64,000 nt of DNA. Origin: Spirometra erinaceieuropaei. Lineage: Eukaryota; Platyhelminthes; Cestoda; Diphyllobothriidea; Diphyllobothriidae. The notes under the pieces were generated by a model. It was not told the DNA's origin and made no database searches. It saw only the letters and a list, made by a program, of their open reading frames with translations. Positions 13,648 through 24,450 of this stretch are shown here, in pieces; positions within the stretch are counted from its first letter, which is position 1; each line of letters starts with the position of its first letter. A program made the translations under genes and the position numbers. The stretch spans positions 1,232,563-1,296,562 of the forward strand of contig CACRXP010000002.1 in assembly GCA_902702965.1 (NCBI GenBank). The letters run 5' to 3'.

Positions 13648-14619
13648 CTAGCGGTTCTCCACGGAGGTAGCGGCGGCGGCGTCGGTGGCGGCAGCGATAG
13701 AAAGGTTGTCTAGCCATTGAGCTAGCTCATTGCTGTAATGGAGATGGTGAGCTGGCAAAGATAAAAAGGCAATATTCAGCTGACCTGGGGGTCGCTTACC
13801 TTGTGGTCTCCTGTGAGGCTGTAGGCGAATACGCATCTTCGAGATGACGAGGCAATGGTCAGTCCACCCGTCAGCACCCGCGATCGCCTTTGTCACCAGC
13901 ACGTCCCGCTGATCTCGCCTACGGACGTGGATACAGTCCAGTAGGTGCCAATGACGCGACTGAGGATGCCTCCAGGTGGCCTTCTCTCGCTCCAGTAGAC
14001 AGAAGAAGGTGTTCGTCAGGATGAAGCGGTGTTCTGCGCAGGTTCGGAGGAGCAGCAGACTATTGTCGTTTGAGCAGCGGAGACCATGGGGACCCAGCAC
14101 TCCTCTCCAGGCAGTATGGTCTGTGCCGACGCGGGCGTTGAAGTCGCCAAGGACAACCAACTTGTCCGCCTTCGGCACAGCCGCCAGGAGTGCGTGTAGG
14201 TCCTCGTAGAATTTGTCTCTTGCGGCGGCGTCGGGACTACTCATCGGCGGAGCGTAGGCGCTGATGATGGTGGCGAATTTGCCCCCACCCCGGAGAGGCA
14301 GACGGAGGCTCATCAGGCGATCGTTGATGCCCTACGGCAAACAGGGCAGTCGTTCCACGATGCCGTACCGGATAGCGAAGGCGACACCCGCGTCTCATCG
14401 CTCTGCCCTGGGCCGACCACTCCAGTAGAAGGTGTAACCGGCATCCACCTCTTCCAGTTGTCCCTGTTCGGAGAATCGGGTCTCGCTGAGTGCGGCGATG
14501 TCCACCTTGTAGCGCGCCAGTTCTCGTGCCACTAGAGCTGTCCTCCGCTCCGGTCGGTTGGACCTCGGATTGTTTAAAGGGGAACGAACATCCCAGTCTG
14601 CCAGAGTGAGCGGACTCAC
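13648..14619 (-). pseudogene. Retrotransposon AP-type endonuclease domain
   Basis: This domain nicks target DNA to prime reverse transcription. The frame starts near 14619 with LTLADWDVRSPLNN and continues DIAALSETRFSEQGQLEEVD, which carries the family's conserved Glu in [15 protein letters not shown] supplies the Asp/Asn pair, and [15 protein letters not shown] gives the terminal DH box (usual form SDH). Two in-frame stops interrupt one continuous frame. TGA lies at about 14393, after the GRPRAER segment, and TAG at about 14335, after RLPCLP. Both fit single transitions from sense codons (CGA and CAG). A further stop near 13645 separates it from the linker. All catalytic boxes can be seen, so decay is recent or slow. 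Confidence 0.8.
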
Positions 14620-14950
14620 CCTGCCAGTCTGGTGACAACGCGTGGGGCGACGGGAAGGAGGTGGAGAAGAAGGTGACGAAGAAGAAGAATAGGTAGAAGT
14701 ATAGGCGGAGGAAGAGGAAGAAGAGCTAGGATGAGGAAAATGAGTATAGTTGTTGTTATTGTTGTTGTTTTGATTTTGTTTGTTTCGACCATGTTTAGAC
14801 GTCTGCGGCCCTGACTAGCCGGTAGACGGCGTGGTGTCCAGCAATGTTTAGGCCACCTTTTCTAGGCCCTTCCCCTCGTGGGAGCTGGCAGTGCCACCCC
14901 TGAATAGGTCTGCCATGTGCCGTTGTGGCACGGCCGAACTCCACTATGGG

Positions 14951-16239
14951 GCCACGACTTCTTTTTGTAGTATAGAGTGACTCGAATTCGCCATAAGCCG
15001 CCGTTTCCGACGGCGTAGGTGCTTCCCTCGGGGAAGGTTAACGCATATGTCTAGGTGAGAATTAATCAAGTGACAGTGCACACGTATCTGATGACCTAAA
15101 ACCGATGCATGTAGCGTTTCCACTTGTATGACTGTAGTACGACTAGTTCCGTCACAGAAATGACCATTATTCGACCCCCACTGCAAGACCCCTGCCGCAA
15201 TTTTAAGTACTGTGACTGATAGTAGTAACTCCAGCGTAAGGTGATACCATACTCACAGCGCAGGTACTAACCAAAAGCCCATACACACGTGTTTCGCCGA
15301 TATTCTGCCGCTGCATGGCGCAGCTACGAGGGGTTCGGCTCGTCAGTGGGTCCCCTAGCGTTCCTCCTCTATTTTATGTTGGATACTCCAATTTAGAAAT
15401 TATCGTTTTTAATTTCCTCAGAAATTAACTACGAACTTGGAGTGTATCAGTTTATTCAAGGTTTATATGCTCAGACGGGGATTTTTTGTATGAATATTTG
15501 GGTCGAAGTGAATCAGCCACAGCGGGTAAGCGCGTAATATTCATTAACTGCCGAGGAGGAAACCGGATGCATATGGAGGTAGAGACCAGGTAGTGGGCGA
15601 CACCAATTGACGAAGTGTCTAGTAGCCGTGACTATGCCCACTTACGGGCATCATCACATTTACTGTCACCGCAAAATGGTGGATAAGCCCGAGAGAGCAA
15701 GGAAGGGAGAGGGGTAGATGCATACAAGTACGTATTGTACCTTCTGGACACTTATGAATAAAACTAATGTTATATGTCTGATTCTCTGTGCATTTACGAG
15801 CCAGACATCGCCGCACCCACCTCGTGGGATAGTAGTTGATACCCGTAGTCCTTAAATATCGGAATAACCCACACTATTATGCAGTGTTGCTGTTTAATTC
15901 TCTGTACCATTATTGTCACCATTACCGACGGTGCTACTACTAGTAGGACTATTTATGCTCCTGCCGTAACGGTAATTTAATAATTGGGTTTGTTATTACC
16001 GCTGGTAGAAAAATCAATGTCAACTGTACTACTGTAAGACTAAACTCAGCACAATGCGGTATTCGAAAGAATACCCCAGAAATGTCTACGTTTACACAGA
16101 TAATGGGAAGAGTCCTGGCAACAACAGTCCCCATAGTAGTGCATGTAAATAAATTAGTAAAACTGCTTTGTTTAGTACACCTAAGAGTACTTTCATACTG
16201 AGTAAATAATGAATGTCTCATTTACTACTAATGTCAGTT
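14951..16239. other. Unassigned spacer with one dispersed repeat
   Basis: No domain or exon recognised. The only supported item is the repeat at 15410-15552, which has a second copy in cathepsin B intron 1. Confidence 0.45.
15410..15552 (+). repeat. Dispersed repeat Y, copy 1
   Basis: Starts TAATTTCCTCAGAAATTAA and ends GCGCGTAATATTC(A)TTAACTGCC. It aligns along its whole length with 31280-31425 in the same orientation. Non-coding; class unknown. Confidence 0.65.
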
Positions 16240-16754
16240 TCCATAGCAGTAATCAGAATACGAGGTGGCGAGCATAAGTAGCTTTCGATATAGGAACGGG
16301 GTAGAAGTAAAACATGTCAGCGATAAGAGAAATCGACAAAAGTTCGCCTTTAAATACAGGTGGGGTGTGAGAATGTGAGGGAGAGGGGGGGAGGGGGGTA
16401 ATAGCAGTCAGTGTCAGGGGTGGGGTGAAAGCGGAAGTGCGCGGGGAGAGTTGCAGCGTTAGTCGACCGTCGACCACTGTAAGCGCGGAGCCTGAACGTG
16501 GTTCTTCTGTGCGCATAAGATTGGCTTTCGTAACCTAATGGGTAGCTCGATGGGACCTTATAAATCACACGAAAAGCTTCGTTGGGGTCCACACGATGTC
16601 CGGAATGGACAACATGCGCGAGAATGGCACTGCTTATGCTCCTAGTTTCGCCTTTTCCCAGCCATGCCGGGAGGTGTTCCCGTATTCTCTTGGATAAGCG
16701 CCGACTCGTACGACCAATATAACCTGCTCCATAAGAGCAAGTGAAGGAATAGAT
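16240..16754 (-). pseudogene. Penelope-like element GIY-YIG fragment
   Basis: On the minus strand the frame from 16754 reads IYSFTCSYGAGYIGRTSRRL, then EHLPAWLGKGETRSISSAIL and AHVVHSGHRVDPNEAFRVIY. This is the C-terminal GIY-YIG endonuclease of a Penelope-like retroelement and closely matches the same domain at 56615-56930. Homology stops just before residue IYSF, where a reversed copy of the domain's own middle begins (16755-16785), so the 5' truncation coincides with an inverted duplication. Downstream at 16250-16320 is a 3' tail that also occurs at 18870-18990. The RT part is absent, so this is a dead 3' fragment. Confidence 0.8.
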
Positions 16755-16785
16755 GCTGGGAAAAGGCGAAACGAGGAGCATAAGC
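16632..16785. repeat. Short inverted duplication inside PLE fragment
   Basis: 16632-16662 and 16755-16785 are reverse complements with one mismatch in 31 bases (core TTTCGCCTTTTCCCA). The right arm adjoins the truncated end of the GIY-YIG frame, as expected of a template switch during insertion. Confidence 0.85.
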
Positions 16786-16819
16786 AGCGCGGGTGGCTGG
16801 CGCATCGAAAACCGGTGCC

Positions 16820-17395
16820 TAAACGTGCCACCATATCGGCTAGGATCTCACTGATTGGGAGCGGCATAGAGGCCACCTTAAGAAGAAGCCATTTGAGACT
16901 GGCTCTCAGTCGGCCACTCCACTCAAACACACAATGGGCTGACTGCGAGGTCCAAGTTGGCAGTATTCCAAGGCACGGTTTTTAGCTCATCGTGATAGAT
17001 TCAAACGTGTCAGACCTTTATAATGAAGAACATGCCCTGAGAAATCCGGCCGCCCTCACCATTCCCATTTCCGAGCATCAGTCCACTGTTCGAGCCAGCC
17101 AGTTGTCTGATGCAGGGATTAGACACAGTGTCCGGCAAAGTTGGAGAGCTCGCTTGCGCGTGCCACATACGCGGCCTGGCCCCACACACACGTACGACGC
17201 GAATGAGGTTTCATGCAAAATGTGTGGGTGGTTCTGATCTCACACGTATGCGAGTACCGTGGAGGCCAAATCAAGAAGGAGTCATTGCATTCTGACCTTC
17301 AGTCCACCAGTCGACCACTCCACACAAACACACTCGGCTGACTACGAGGTTTGAATCGAATCTTCAGTTGGCAACCTTCCATTTGCTATTAGTGG
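16820..17395 (+). repeat. SINE-like family S, two partial copies in tandem
   Basis: 16840-16985 and about 17150-17395 share the order CTCAGTCGGCCACTCCACTC (or close), an ACACAAACACAC run, GGCTGACT(G/A)CGAGGT and CAGT.TTGGCA. The same 3' section occurs at 54370-54530, and related 5' sections at 19860, 26.1-26.7 and 30.97 kb. No coding. Interspersed family, class unproven. Confidence 0.6.
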
Positions 17396-17399
17396 CAGC

Positions 17400-18660
17400 A
17401 TTACTGCTGACAGTTTATTTGTTGTCCGACGTCCAGGGCGCATGAGGACGGAGCTATCCATATTAGTATTTCAGCGACTGGTAAAAAGCAAACAACGGGA
17501 TTTCGCCTGTTGCATGCAGAACTGTTGTTGATGGGGTCGTTTCCCTGTTTTCCAACTAAGTAACATTTGCATATGTAAATCAGAACTAAGAGTAACTGGC
17601 AAAAAGTAATCTGACAAAATTGTTCCGCGAGACGTCTTGTTTTCTCCGGAAAATTAAATGTTAGAAGTGCTTTCACAAAGCAGGCTTATAGACGACGGCA
17701 AAGAACCGATCTTTTATCGGTACAAACGACGATCATTCCTGCCCTTAAGAGTTGTAGTCTGAATCACAACAAGAAAAGGTCGCAGAAGTCAAAGAAGTGA
17801 GTTTGTTCACATGGAGATCTTCTCAGCCACCGCTTGATGAACGCCCACTATCAGCTCCGCCACCAACATCACAAGTCCCGTGCCGACAGCTACGACCGCT
17901 ACCGCTCGCGCCGCCCTGTCACCCAGAAAAACTGTCATTACCGCTACCATAATCAACCCCTGCATCAGCACTGTGAACTCGGCCGCAAGATTTCTGCATT
18001 ACAATGCAGGACAGACAACCACAAGTCAAACAAACGGCAACGGTATAGAGAAGGACCCCACCTAACTGTCCGTAGACTGTGGATCGTGTTATAAGTGATT
18101 TATGGCAAAGGGAGTTTTGTTGGCGGGGCAGCACGCTAGACAGTAAGCTAGCAAAATGACAGGAAACACAAAAATTGCCTGAATTTATGCCGAAAATCTT
18201 ATTCTACGCTATTGTACGACAGCGGAAATTAGAGTGGTAATTAAACAATAAACAAGGAGTAAAATTCGTAAATTAACGCATTTTGAGTTAAGGTTTGAAT
18301 TCCTGGGAAGTAATCGTTGTTGGCAGCGTAATTTTTGCAACAGCCTGCAGATGTATGCCAAGATAAAGCCCCATATGACACGATCCACAGCCTACTGACA
18401 GGTAAGTGGGGTCCTCCTCTATACCGTTGCCCTATAAACTTGCGTAACCTCAACAGAAACTGTTCACCAACGCTTCTGAAACTTGAGAGGACACATACTC
18501 ACAAAAGTACGACACTGAGAGCCTAACTCTTAAACCGGATGTTTAGCTTTAATTTAACCGCATTATCCTAAATCCAATCCCAACTTGGCAAATAATTCTC
18601 AGGATCGGGGCCGTTGACGTTAAAGGCACAACGACCGCCGTTCCACTTGTTGTCATTTGT
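17400..18660. other. Unassigned spacer
   Basis: No coding domain recognised. A short inverted similarity exists between about 18045-18085 and 18370-18425 (GACAG(T/G)(T/A)AG.TGGGGTCC and a nearby CCACAG), too short to name. Confidence 0.4.
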
Positions 18661-18670
18661 GAGCGTAACT

Positions 18671-19728
18671 ACTGTAGGTGGGCTAACTCATGAAACGTTA
18701 ACCGAAAGATTAATTTAATAGGGTTGTAAAACTAGTCAGCCCGCAACGGGATTCTATAATATTTCAGTTACCTCAGGATACCGGCTTTTGAATGAACTTC
18801 CTTCCGGCTGCATGCAAAAACTAAACTCTATAGAAAATGACTACCTATGTAGCATGAATTTTTCTCATCGATTTATCGATTTATCTTATCACTGACGTGT
18901 CTTACTTCTACCCCCTTCCCATATAATTGTACTGGCTCGACGATAATTTATCGAAAGCTACGCATGCCCGCCATCTCTTCTTCTGATTTTCGATGCCCCT
19001 AAAAGTCCAATTATATTTCATGGAAAACATGCATAAAAATATTCATTCTTTCGCTCATTCGGTAGACAAGTATGTCTTCTAATTTTATACTCGAATGAGG
19101 GACATAATTCGGTTTTAAAAAGTTTCTAACTGTGGGACTTTTAAATACCATGAAATGGCCGTTCATAAATCGTCATATCTCTGCATTACCCAATGTGACT
19201 TGTAAAGTTAACAATAAGGGTCAAATCCATTGACACATTTTATGAACCTTATATGGTCCCCCTTAATACCGTAGAGAAATGTGTGGTTTTCCTTACGCGA
19301 AAAATATACGGCTTGTAGTTTGCAAACCCTGAATCCAAGTGTGACGGTAGAGCGGGTTTAAAATTATTCGGGAATTGGAAAACTTTTTAAAACCTTCCTT
19401 CAAGTATAAGCTTGGAAGAATACGTCATTATCTACCGAATGAACTAAAGAATGAATATTTTTATGCATGTTTTCCATGGATTTTTAGGGGCACCGAAAAT
19501 CAGTGAGAAAAATTTGTGCTACTTAAGCCGCCATTTTTTACAGAGTATAGTTTTTGCATGCAAACAGGGAGGAGTTCGTTCGAAAGCCGGCACTTAGACG
19601 TAACTGAATTATTATAACATTATGCTGCTTGATGATTAATTTTACAATCCTACCTAATTAATATTTTCGAAACGAAAACGCATTTCGGAATATCGGTTGA
19701 CATTTCATGAGTTAGCCCACCTACTGTA
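18671..19728. mobile_element. Foldback element with long inverted arms
   Basis: The left arm (18671 to about 19140) and right arm (about 19360 to 19728) are reverse complements over most of their length. Both ends carry AGGTGGGCTAACTCATGAAA. Shared inner blocks include CCGGCTTT(T/C)GAA, TTGCATGCAAAAACTA, CCCCTAAAA and AACATGCATAAAAATATTC. No transposase frame lies in the centre, so it is non-autonomous. The left arm has an extra about 120-bp block at 18870-18990 that the right arm lacks. A related foldback sits at 37629-38402. MITE or foldback classification is inference from structure. Confidence 0.75.
18870..18990 (+). repeat. PLE 3' tail fragment inserted in foldback arm
   Basis: Contains CTGACGTGTCTTACTTCTAC and ATCGAAAGCTACGCATGCCC. 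The 3' flank of the GIY-YIG fragment at 16.3 kb, read on minus, has CTGACATGTTTTACTTCTAC and ATCGAAAGCTACTTATGCTC. The matching foldback arm lacks this block, so it is an insertion. Confidence 0.6.
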
Positions 19729-19859
19729 GGTTAGATGTCCTAAAGGAGCCCTTAGGTGTTGGTAGAGTAGGGTTGGCATTTGTGAGAACGAATGTATCAT
19801 CTAAAAGGAGGTTGAGGGTACTGGAGCAGTAGGAAAGCGACAACGTGCCCGACGGTGTG

Positions 19860-20080
19860 GACGCAGCTTCGGTTCGTTGTGCGTGAATAAGCTCATAGTG
19901 AGGCGGAAATGTGCAACATCGATTGCACTCCCCCACTCACCTTTCTCCAACAGCAAGATAAAATCAAGACGGTGGAAAGTAGGCGTGAAAGCAGTGGATG
20001 GAGAAGTCAAGGGGTTGGTCTACGCGTGCCACCCACACGACCTGGTCCTCACCCCAGGTGCGCCAGGTTAAAAAAGATCA
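19860..20080 (+). repeat. SINE-like family S, 5' section
   Basis: Carries a (A/T)AAGCTCATAGTGAGG, CTTTCTCC and CTACGCGTGCCACCCACACG series that matches, in order but diverged, parts of 26.1-26.7 and 54.2 kb. It abuts the RT fragment that follows. Non-coding. Confidence 0.5.
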
Positions 20081-20089
20081 CCCTGGAGC

Positions 20090-20640
20090 TCACATAGGCG
20101 ACACTGCTGTAAGAGCCACTGTCCGGCCTGTCCTTCTCTACGGTTGTGAATGCTGGGCTTTGCGCGTGGAGGACGAGCGAAAACTGGAGGCATTTGACCA
20201 CCACCGCTTGAGGACCATCCTTTGAGTGAAGTTCACCGACTTCGCCTAAAATGAGACAGCCCGCGCTCGCTGCGACAACATCGTAAGGATAACTCAGGCC
20301 ATCCAAGAAAGACGACTGAGATGGTTTGAGCATGTTCTTCGTCGTCCACCTCAGGAGCTCAGTGTTACTGCCCTCGATCTGGCACCGTTTCCTCATTGGT
20401 GTCGAAGAGGGGGTCAGTTCAAAACCTGGCTCGACACAGTTCGTCAAGACATGGAGGTGGTTGTTGGACCTTCGGTATTCGGTCTACGTCGTTGGCGAAG
20501 GGAATGGGTTGAGCTGTCCAGATCTGCTGCCGGGGCTCGTCACGCGTGGAGAGGTACAGTTCGTGACATTATCGAGACCGGCTAGATCAGGCATGATCGC
20601 GGCCGTATCAAGTACAAGTACAAGTAAGTGTCACATTAAG
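20090..20640 (+). pseudogene. Non-LTR retrotransposon RT C-terminal fragment
   Basis: The frame reads RPVLLYGCECWALRVEDERK and FDHHRLRTIL, then, after a TGA and a further stop, ARARCDNIVRITQAIQERRL, RWFEHVLRRPPQELSVTALD, WLDTVRQDMEVVVGPSVFGL and RRWRREWVELSRSAAGARHA. This is the region after the palm in endonuclease-RT LINEs that end in LYGCE.W and QERRLRW.GH motifs. It is 5'-truncated, with at least two stops and a frame change near 20390. The end is marked by a short AAGTAC tandem run (20611-20628), as is usual for RTE-type tails. The family differs from the zinc-finger element at 10-15 kb. Confidence 0.8.
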
Positions 20641-21780
20641 AAGGGGACATTACAGCCTGACTCGCAGTTCTGAGAAGGACTGAGTTACCGCGTCAGCTGG
20701 CAACCTTTCAGGCTACGCCTTCTAGCGGGTCTCGTTCGGCTTATTTTAGGGGGCAGTACGCTGCTTTACCGCGAGGACAAATATCCCAGCCTGAGCCCCA
20801 CCCTCTCTCCCTCCTCACACGCGCCAGTCCACTTTCCGTGTCAGTCAACGAACTGCCGACGGGATTTGCCATGGTGGCTGACAAAGTCCAACAGCCCATT
20901 TACGCTTGCCCCAAACCACATATGCATAGCCCGGATGAATTGTGAGCACCGCTGCCCAATCTTGCTCCATTAGCAGTGAACGTCAGTGGAGGCGAGAAAG
21001 AAGGTAGACTGCTTTTATTAAGCACGCTGTTAGACCGCCTAGCAAAAGAGTTACAGTTTTAACTAATACAGAGCAGATGACGGATACAACGATGTTGTTT
21101 CCTAACAGAAGCTGAATGCCGTTAATCGCATAGCAAGCAAAAGCTCAAGCTTGATGGGTCGTATTCGCCTGAGTCACTGCAATGCCCAAAGCAAGGCGAA
21201 AAGATGGAAGCAGCGCTACCAGAATGTCACACGCAACAGGAGCCAGAAACTTCGATCAGTCACTACTTGACTCGCTCTTGAAAAGTATGCCGCGATCCGA
21301 AGGGACCAACAGGAGGGGAATGAAGCCAGAGTTTTGGCCACATCGGTGCGCAAGTGCCTGACTAGCCAGCTGATGACTTCAAGAGGACGCAACTACCGAT
21401 AAGAACGTAGGCGTGGATAAAGTTTTTTGGAGGAAAGAGCAGTGATCGTTAACCGGAATGCTTTCGCCAGACTTCTCCCTAACGTCGAAGGACTAGACCC
21501 CGGAGGGGGATCGGTGTGGGACGATTGATTCGACTGAAGGTAGGCTGAAGTTTGCGATCCTGCCAAACTTTACCATCCACGTCTATCTCTGAAGTAGGCT
21601 CATCCTCCCCAAATAACTTCTTCGGACGATGATCTGGAGAACAGCTCCTGATAATAAACCTCCTTCAATAAGAGAGGGTCAAGAAAGACAGGCTTGCCGA
21701 CTACACAGTTCACCAACACTCTCCATTAAGTCGGCTTACAACCGTGGACCTGCGCCGGCATCGGAGCCAATGTATTGAGG
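20641..21780. other. Unassigned, possibly PLE upstream debris
   Basis: No clear domain. The position just before a PLE C-terminal fragment, and a basic frame near 21110-21360 (NAVNRIASKSSSLMGRIRLS), would fit eroded PLE coding sequence, but the similarity is too weak to call. Confidence 0.3.
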
Positions 21781-21781
21781 G

Positions 21782-22135
21782 GTGCTATTCAAACAACCTA
21801 ACGAACAAAGCGGTGGCGCCCAGCCCTGTCTGTGCTGTTCTCTTATTTACACTGACATAGCAGAGCAGGGGGCACGCTCGGATCGCGCATACACGAACAT
21901 GCGACGAGGCGACGCATTATCACAAGTGGCCGCCCAAACCTACGAAGTGGGTCACGAGTTTAACTTCGCAGCCACCAAAATAGTCGCCCACGCCGGAACT
22001 AAAGCAGGCCGAGAATTAATTGAAGCCTGGGCCTTGGATGAGCACTCGGTCAATCGATTTATTGATCTGGTGCCGACGTACAGATCCCTGCATAGTCACC
22101 TCTAGTCTTACACCGTCGGTCGATGATTGGCCTGC
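21782..22135 (+). pseudogene. Penelope-like element C-terminal fragment, copy 1
   Basis: The end of the open frame reads RRGDALSQVAAQTYEVGHEF, NFAATKIVAHAGTKAGRELI and EAWALDEHSVNRFIDLVPTY. This matches the last part of a GIY-YIG-type domain, with the GHEFNF block in the place of the family's GH box and the RELIEAW block near the end, in a PLE family different from the 55.4-57.1 kb element. The same protein segment and the following GATCGATGATTGGCC-like tail recur at 24211-24450. The RT part is absent. Domain assignment is from my memory of flatworm PLE ends and is moderate. Confidence 0.6.
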
Positions 22136-22279
22136 ATGCCTGCACATACATATGACCGAGTGCTGTTCCATTACTTGATTAGTTTCGCTGTGGCCAGAAC
22201 GGGCTCAGGAACCAACTCCTACATAATGTTACCCTTGCACCAGGCCCACTCGCACGTCTGATTGACATTCCCTGCCGTT

Positions 22280-22640
22280 ACTGGATTTTAGTAGAGGGTG
22301 GGAGGAGGGAGAGCTGAGAATAAGGCGGTAGATTGGTACGGTATTGTTTCAGGCTTGTTCTGCCTTCATTTAACCAGTCATAACCCTGACCGCCGTGTAC
22401 GAGTAATGTTGGTGTTTCTGATCCCAGCTGGTGGCCGGAGCTATGATTAGCTAAATGAAGACAGAATGAGCCCGAAACAGTCCTGGAGAAAAAATCTACC
22501 CGCATTCTCTGTCGTCCCTGTCCCCTGGCCGAATTCGCTCTGGTAGTTAGTTTCCTGTTCGTGACCTTTGCCACCTACAATGAGTTTGTTTGCTTCGGGA
22601 AGCCAAAAGATCGGTGTGCGCCCATTTCTAATTGAATAAT
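22280..22640. repeat. Head-to-head inverted repeat pair, family R
   Basis: The minus copy (22280-22388) and plus copy (22398 to about 22640) both hold ATGA(C/T)TGG(T/C)T-like, AAATGAAG(G/A)CAGAA and GCC(T/C)GAAACA blocks. The plus copy continues through CCTGTTCGTGACCT and GATCGGTGTGCGCCCATT, which also occur at 28.6 and 29.0 kb. The minus copy holds an AGGC-7 nt-GCCT hairpin followed by GAAAC. Confidence 0.65.
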
Positions 22641-24168
22641 TGCCCGAAACGTACGAGAGCTCCCTAAACGGATGCATGACACCGGAGAGCACTCAGTTTG
22701 ATTGGCCGTTTTGAAGGTCATCCGAGCTATCCTTTGTTGGATGTTCATTCTCAGAAGTGTTTTGTCCGAGATGTAGGCAGATTTCTAAACTGGACCTTTT
22801 TCAAACCAAATAAAAATATAAATTTATTATGACATAATCTGATTGACTTTTTAAAGATAAATAAACGATGACGACTTGGTGAATTGACGTCCCACCTTCG
22901 GATACAACCCACATCTTTGATTCTGCAGCAGCGAAGCTGTGTGAACAGATGGGGGTTTAGAAGTCCTAGGGGTTAGGAAATTCAGACATCGACGACTCCG
23001 TAGACGTATTAAGTAGCATTCGACCGGACAAAATCTGAGTAATCGAGCACAGAAGCACGAAACAAATTCGCGTCAATCCTTTGCCGTATTTATGTTCTTT
23101 GTTTCGTCACTTTAGTCCGTTTTGCTGATGATGAGCGTAAAAAAGGAGACTACACGAAGTCAACTTACTTTCAGGAATTTTTCGCATCCTCAGCCGTATG
23201 CGCTCCTTGTGCATACACCCACTTAAACGCTAATTCACGGACTCTCAGAAAGAGATGCTGCAAGCTCCGAATGATCTCTGGATTTTGGAGGTGCTTAGCA
23301 AATAAGCCTGGTCGATGTAAACTCCATTTTTACTTAAGATAAGCCAGGTTAGAATGGTCCGTGGAGTCCTCTTCTAAATTCATAACGAAATAGAGACGTT
23401 TTAGTCAAGGGGACGGATATTTAGTCCTTCTCGCACAACAGGATCTCGTCTGCCTCATCTCGAACTTTCGACTCGACTGGTTCGCTTTCCACTGAAACAA
23501 ACAACCAAACCGTGTAGAGCTTAGCGTCAAGACAAATCACCAGCGTCCTCTCGCTATTATTTACCTTGGTGCCCTGAAAGGGCAAAAACATTTTCCGTTT
23601 CCGTCAGCGCGGCTTTGAAAGTGAACCATTTTTTCCTTCCATTAACCCGTAGGAATTTCGTCTTGGAAACCCAGTACTTGGCCATCATAAACAACACTTC
23701 ATTCCCGTTTAGTCATGCTAACTACTGACGTGGTCTACTTGCTACATCTACACTCCTTGAAAGAAATGGTGTCTTTGCGGTAATTACCCAGCTTCACAAT
23801 AACAGAACCAACATTTTCGTGTGCACCAGATCAAACAGTAGTTTTTTTTTTCACCGAAAACTTCATCTAACTCAAAAATGAAAACGAACTTTCCTTTCGA
23901 TGAGGAGGATGAAAGGCTGAGAACTGAGGGGCCATAGTAAGGCCTTGTAGAGTGTTTAAGGTAGTGTTTCAATGGAACACATAGCGCAAAGGACGTTGGA
24001 GGTGAAAGTTCGAGTTCCAGGTGTATGTATAAGTGAAGGACAACAAGCAGACCGTTTCGGTGCTAGATCAGCCTTCTCCTCCACCTATACACACATACCC
24101 GCTCAACACAGTCTTCTCTAATATAAAATCCATGCGGGAAACGGAATAGGAGCAGTAGTTGACCCTCT
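22641..24168. other. Unassigned spacer
   Basis: AT-rich in part (22800-22870). No coding domain, repeat copy or RNA gene recognised. Confidence 0.4.
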
Positions 24169-24450
24169 TTGATGTGTTCGTCAGGGGAAACCTTAACGGT
24201 GAACCAGAAACGACGAGGCGACGAATTAGCACAAGTAGCTGCCTACACCTGTGAAATGAGTCATGAGTTTAACTTTACAGCCATCAAGATAATCGCCCAC
24301 GCCGGAAACAAAACAAGCCGTGAACTGATTGAAGCCCGGCCTCGGATGAGAACTCAGCAATCAATTGATCGATTTGGCGTCGGCGTACAGAGCCCTGTGT
24401 AGTCATCTCCCGCCCTGCGTCATCGATCGATGATTGGCCAGCACGCCCTA
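24169..24450 (+). pseudogene. Penelope-like element C-terminal fragment, copy 2
   Basis: The frame reads RRGDELAQVAAYTCEMSHEF, NFTAIKIIAHAGNKTSRELI and EARPRMRTQQSIDRFGVGVQ. The first two thirds match the 21.9-22.1 kb fragment residue by residue. After EA(W) the frame slips, and the downstream DNA then matches copy 1 in another frame. Both copies end in the same AT(C/G)GATCGATGATTGGCC-like tail. It is 5'-truncated and frameshifted. Confidence 0.6.

Noticed and set aside
11783..14313. Plus-strand frames of 60-219 codons opposite the retrotransposon
   Set aside because: They are antisense shadows of the endonuclease and RT; no domain on plus.
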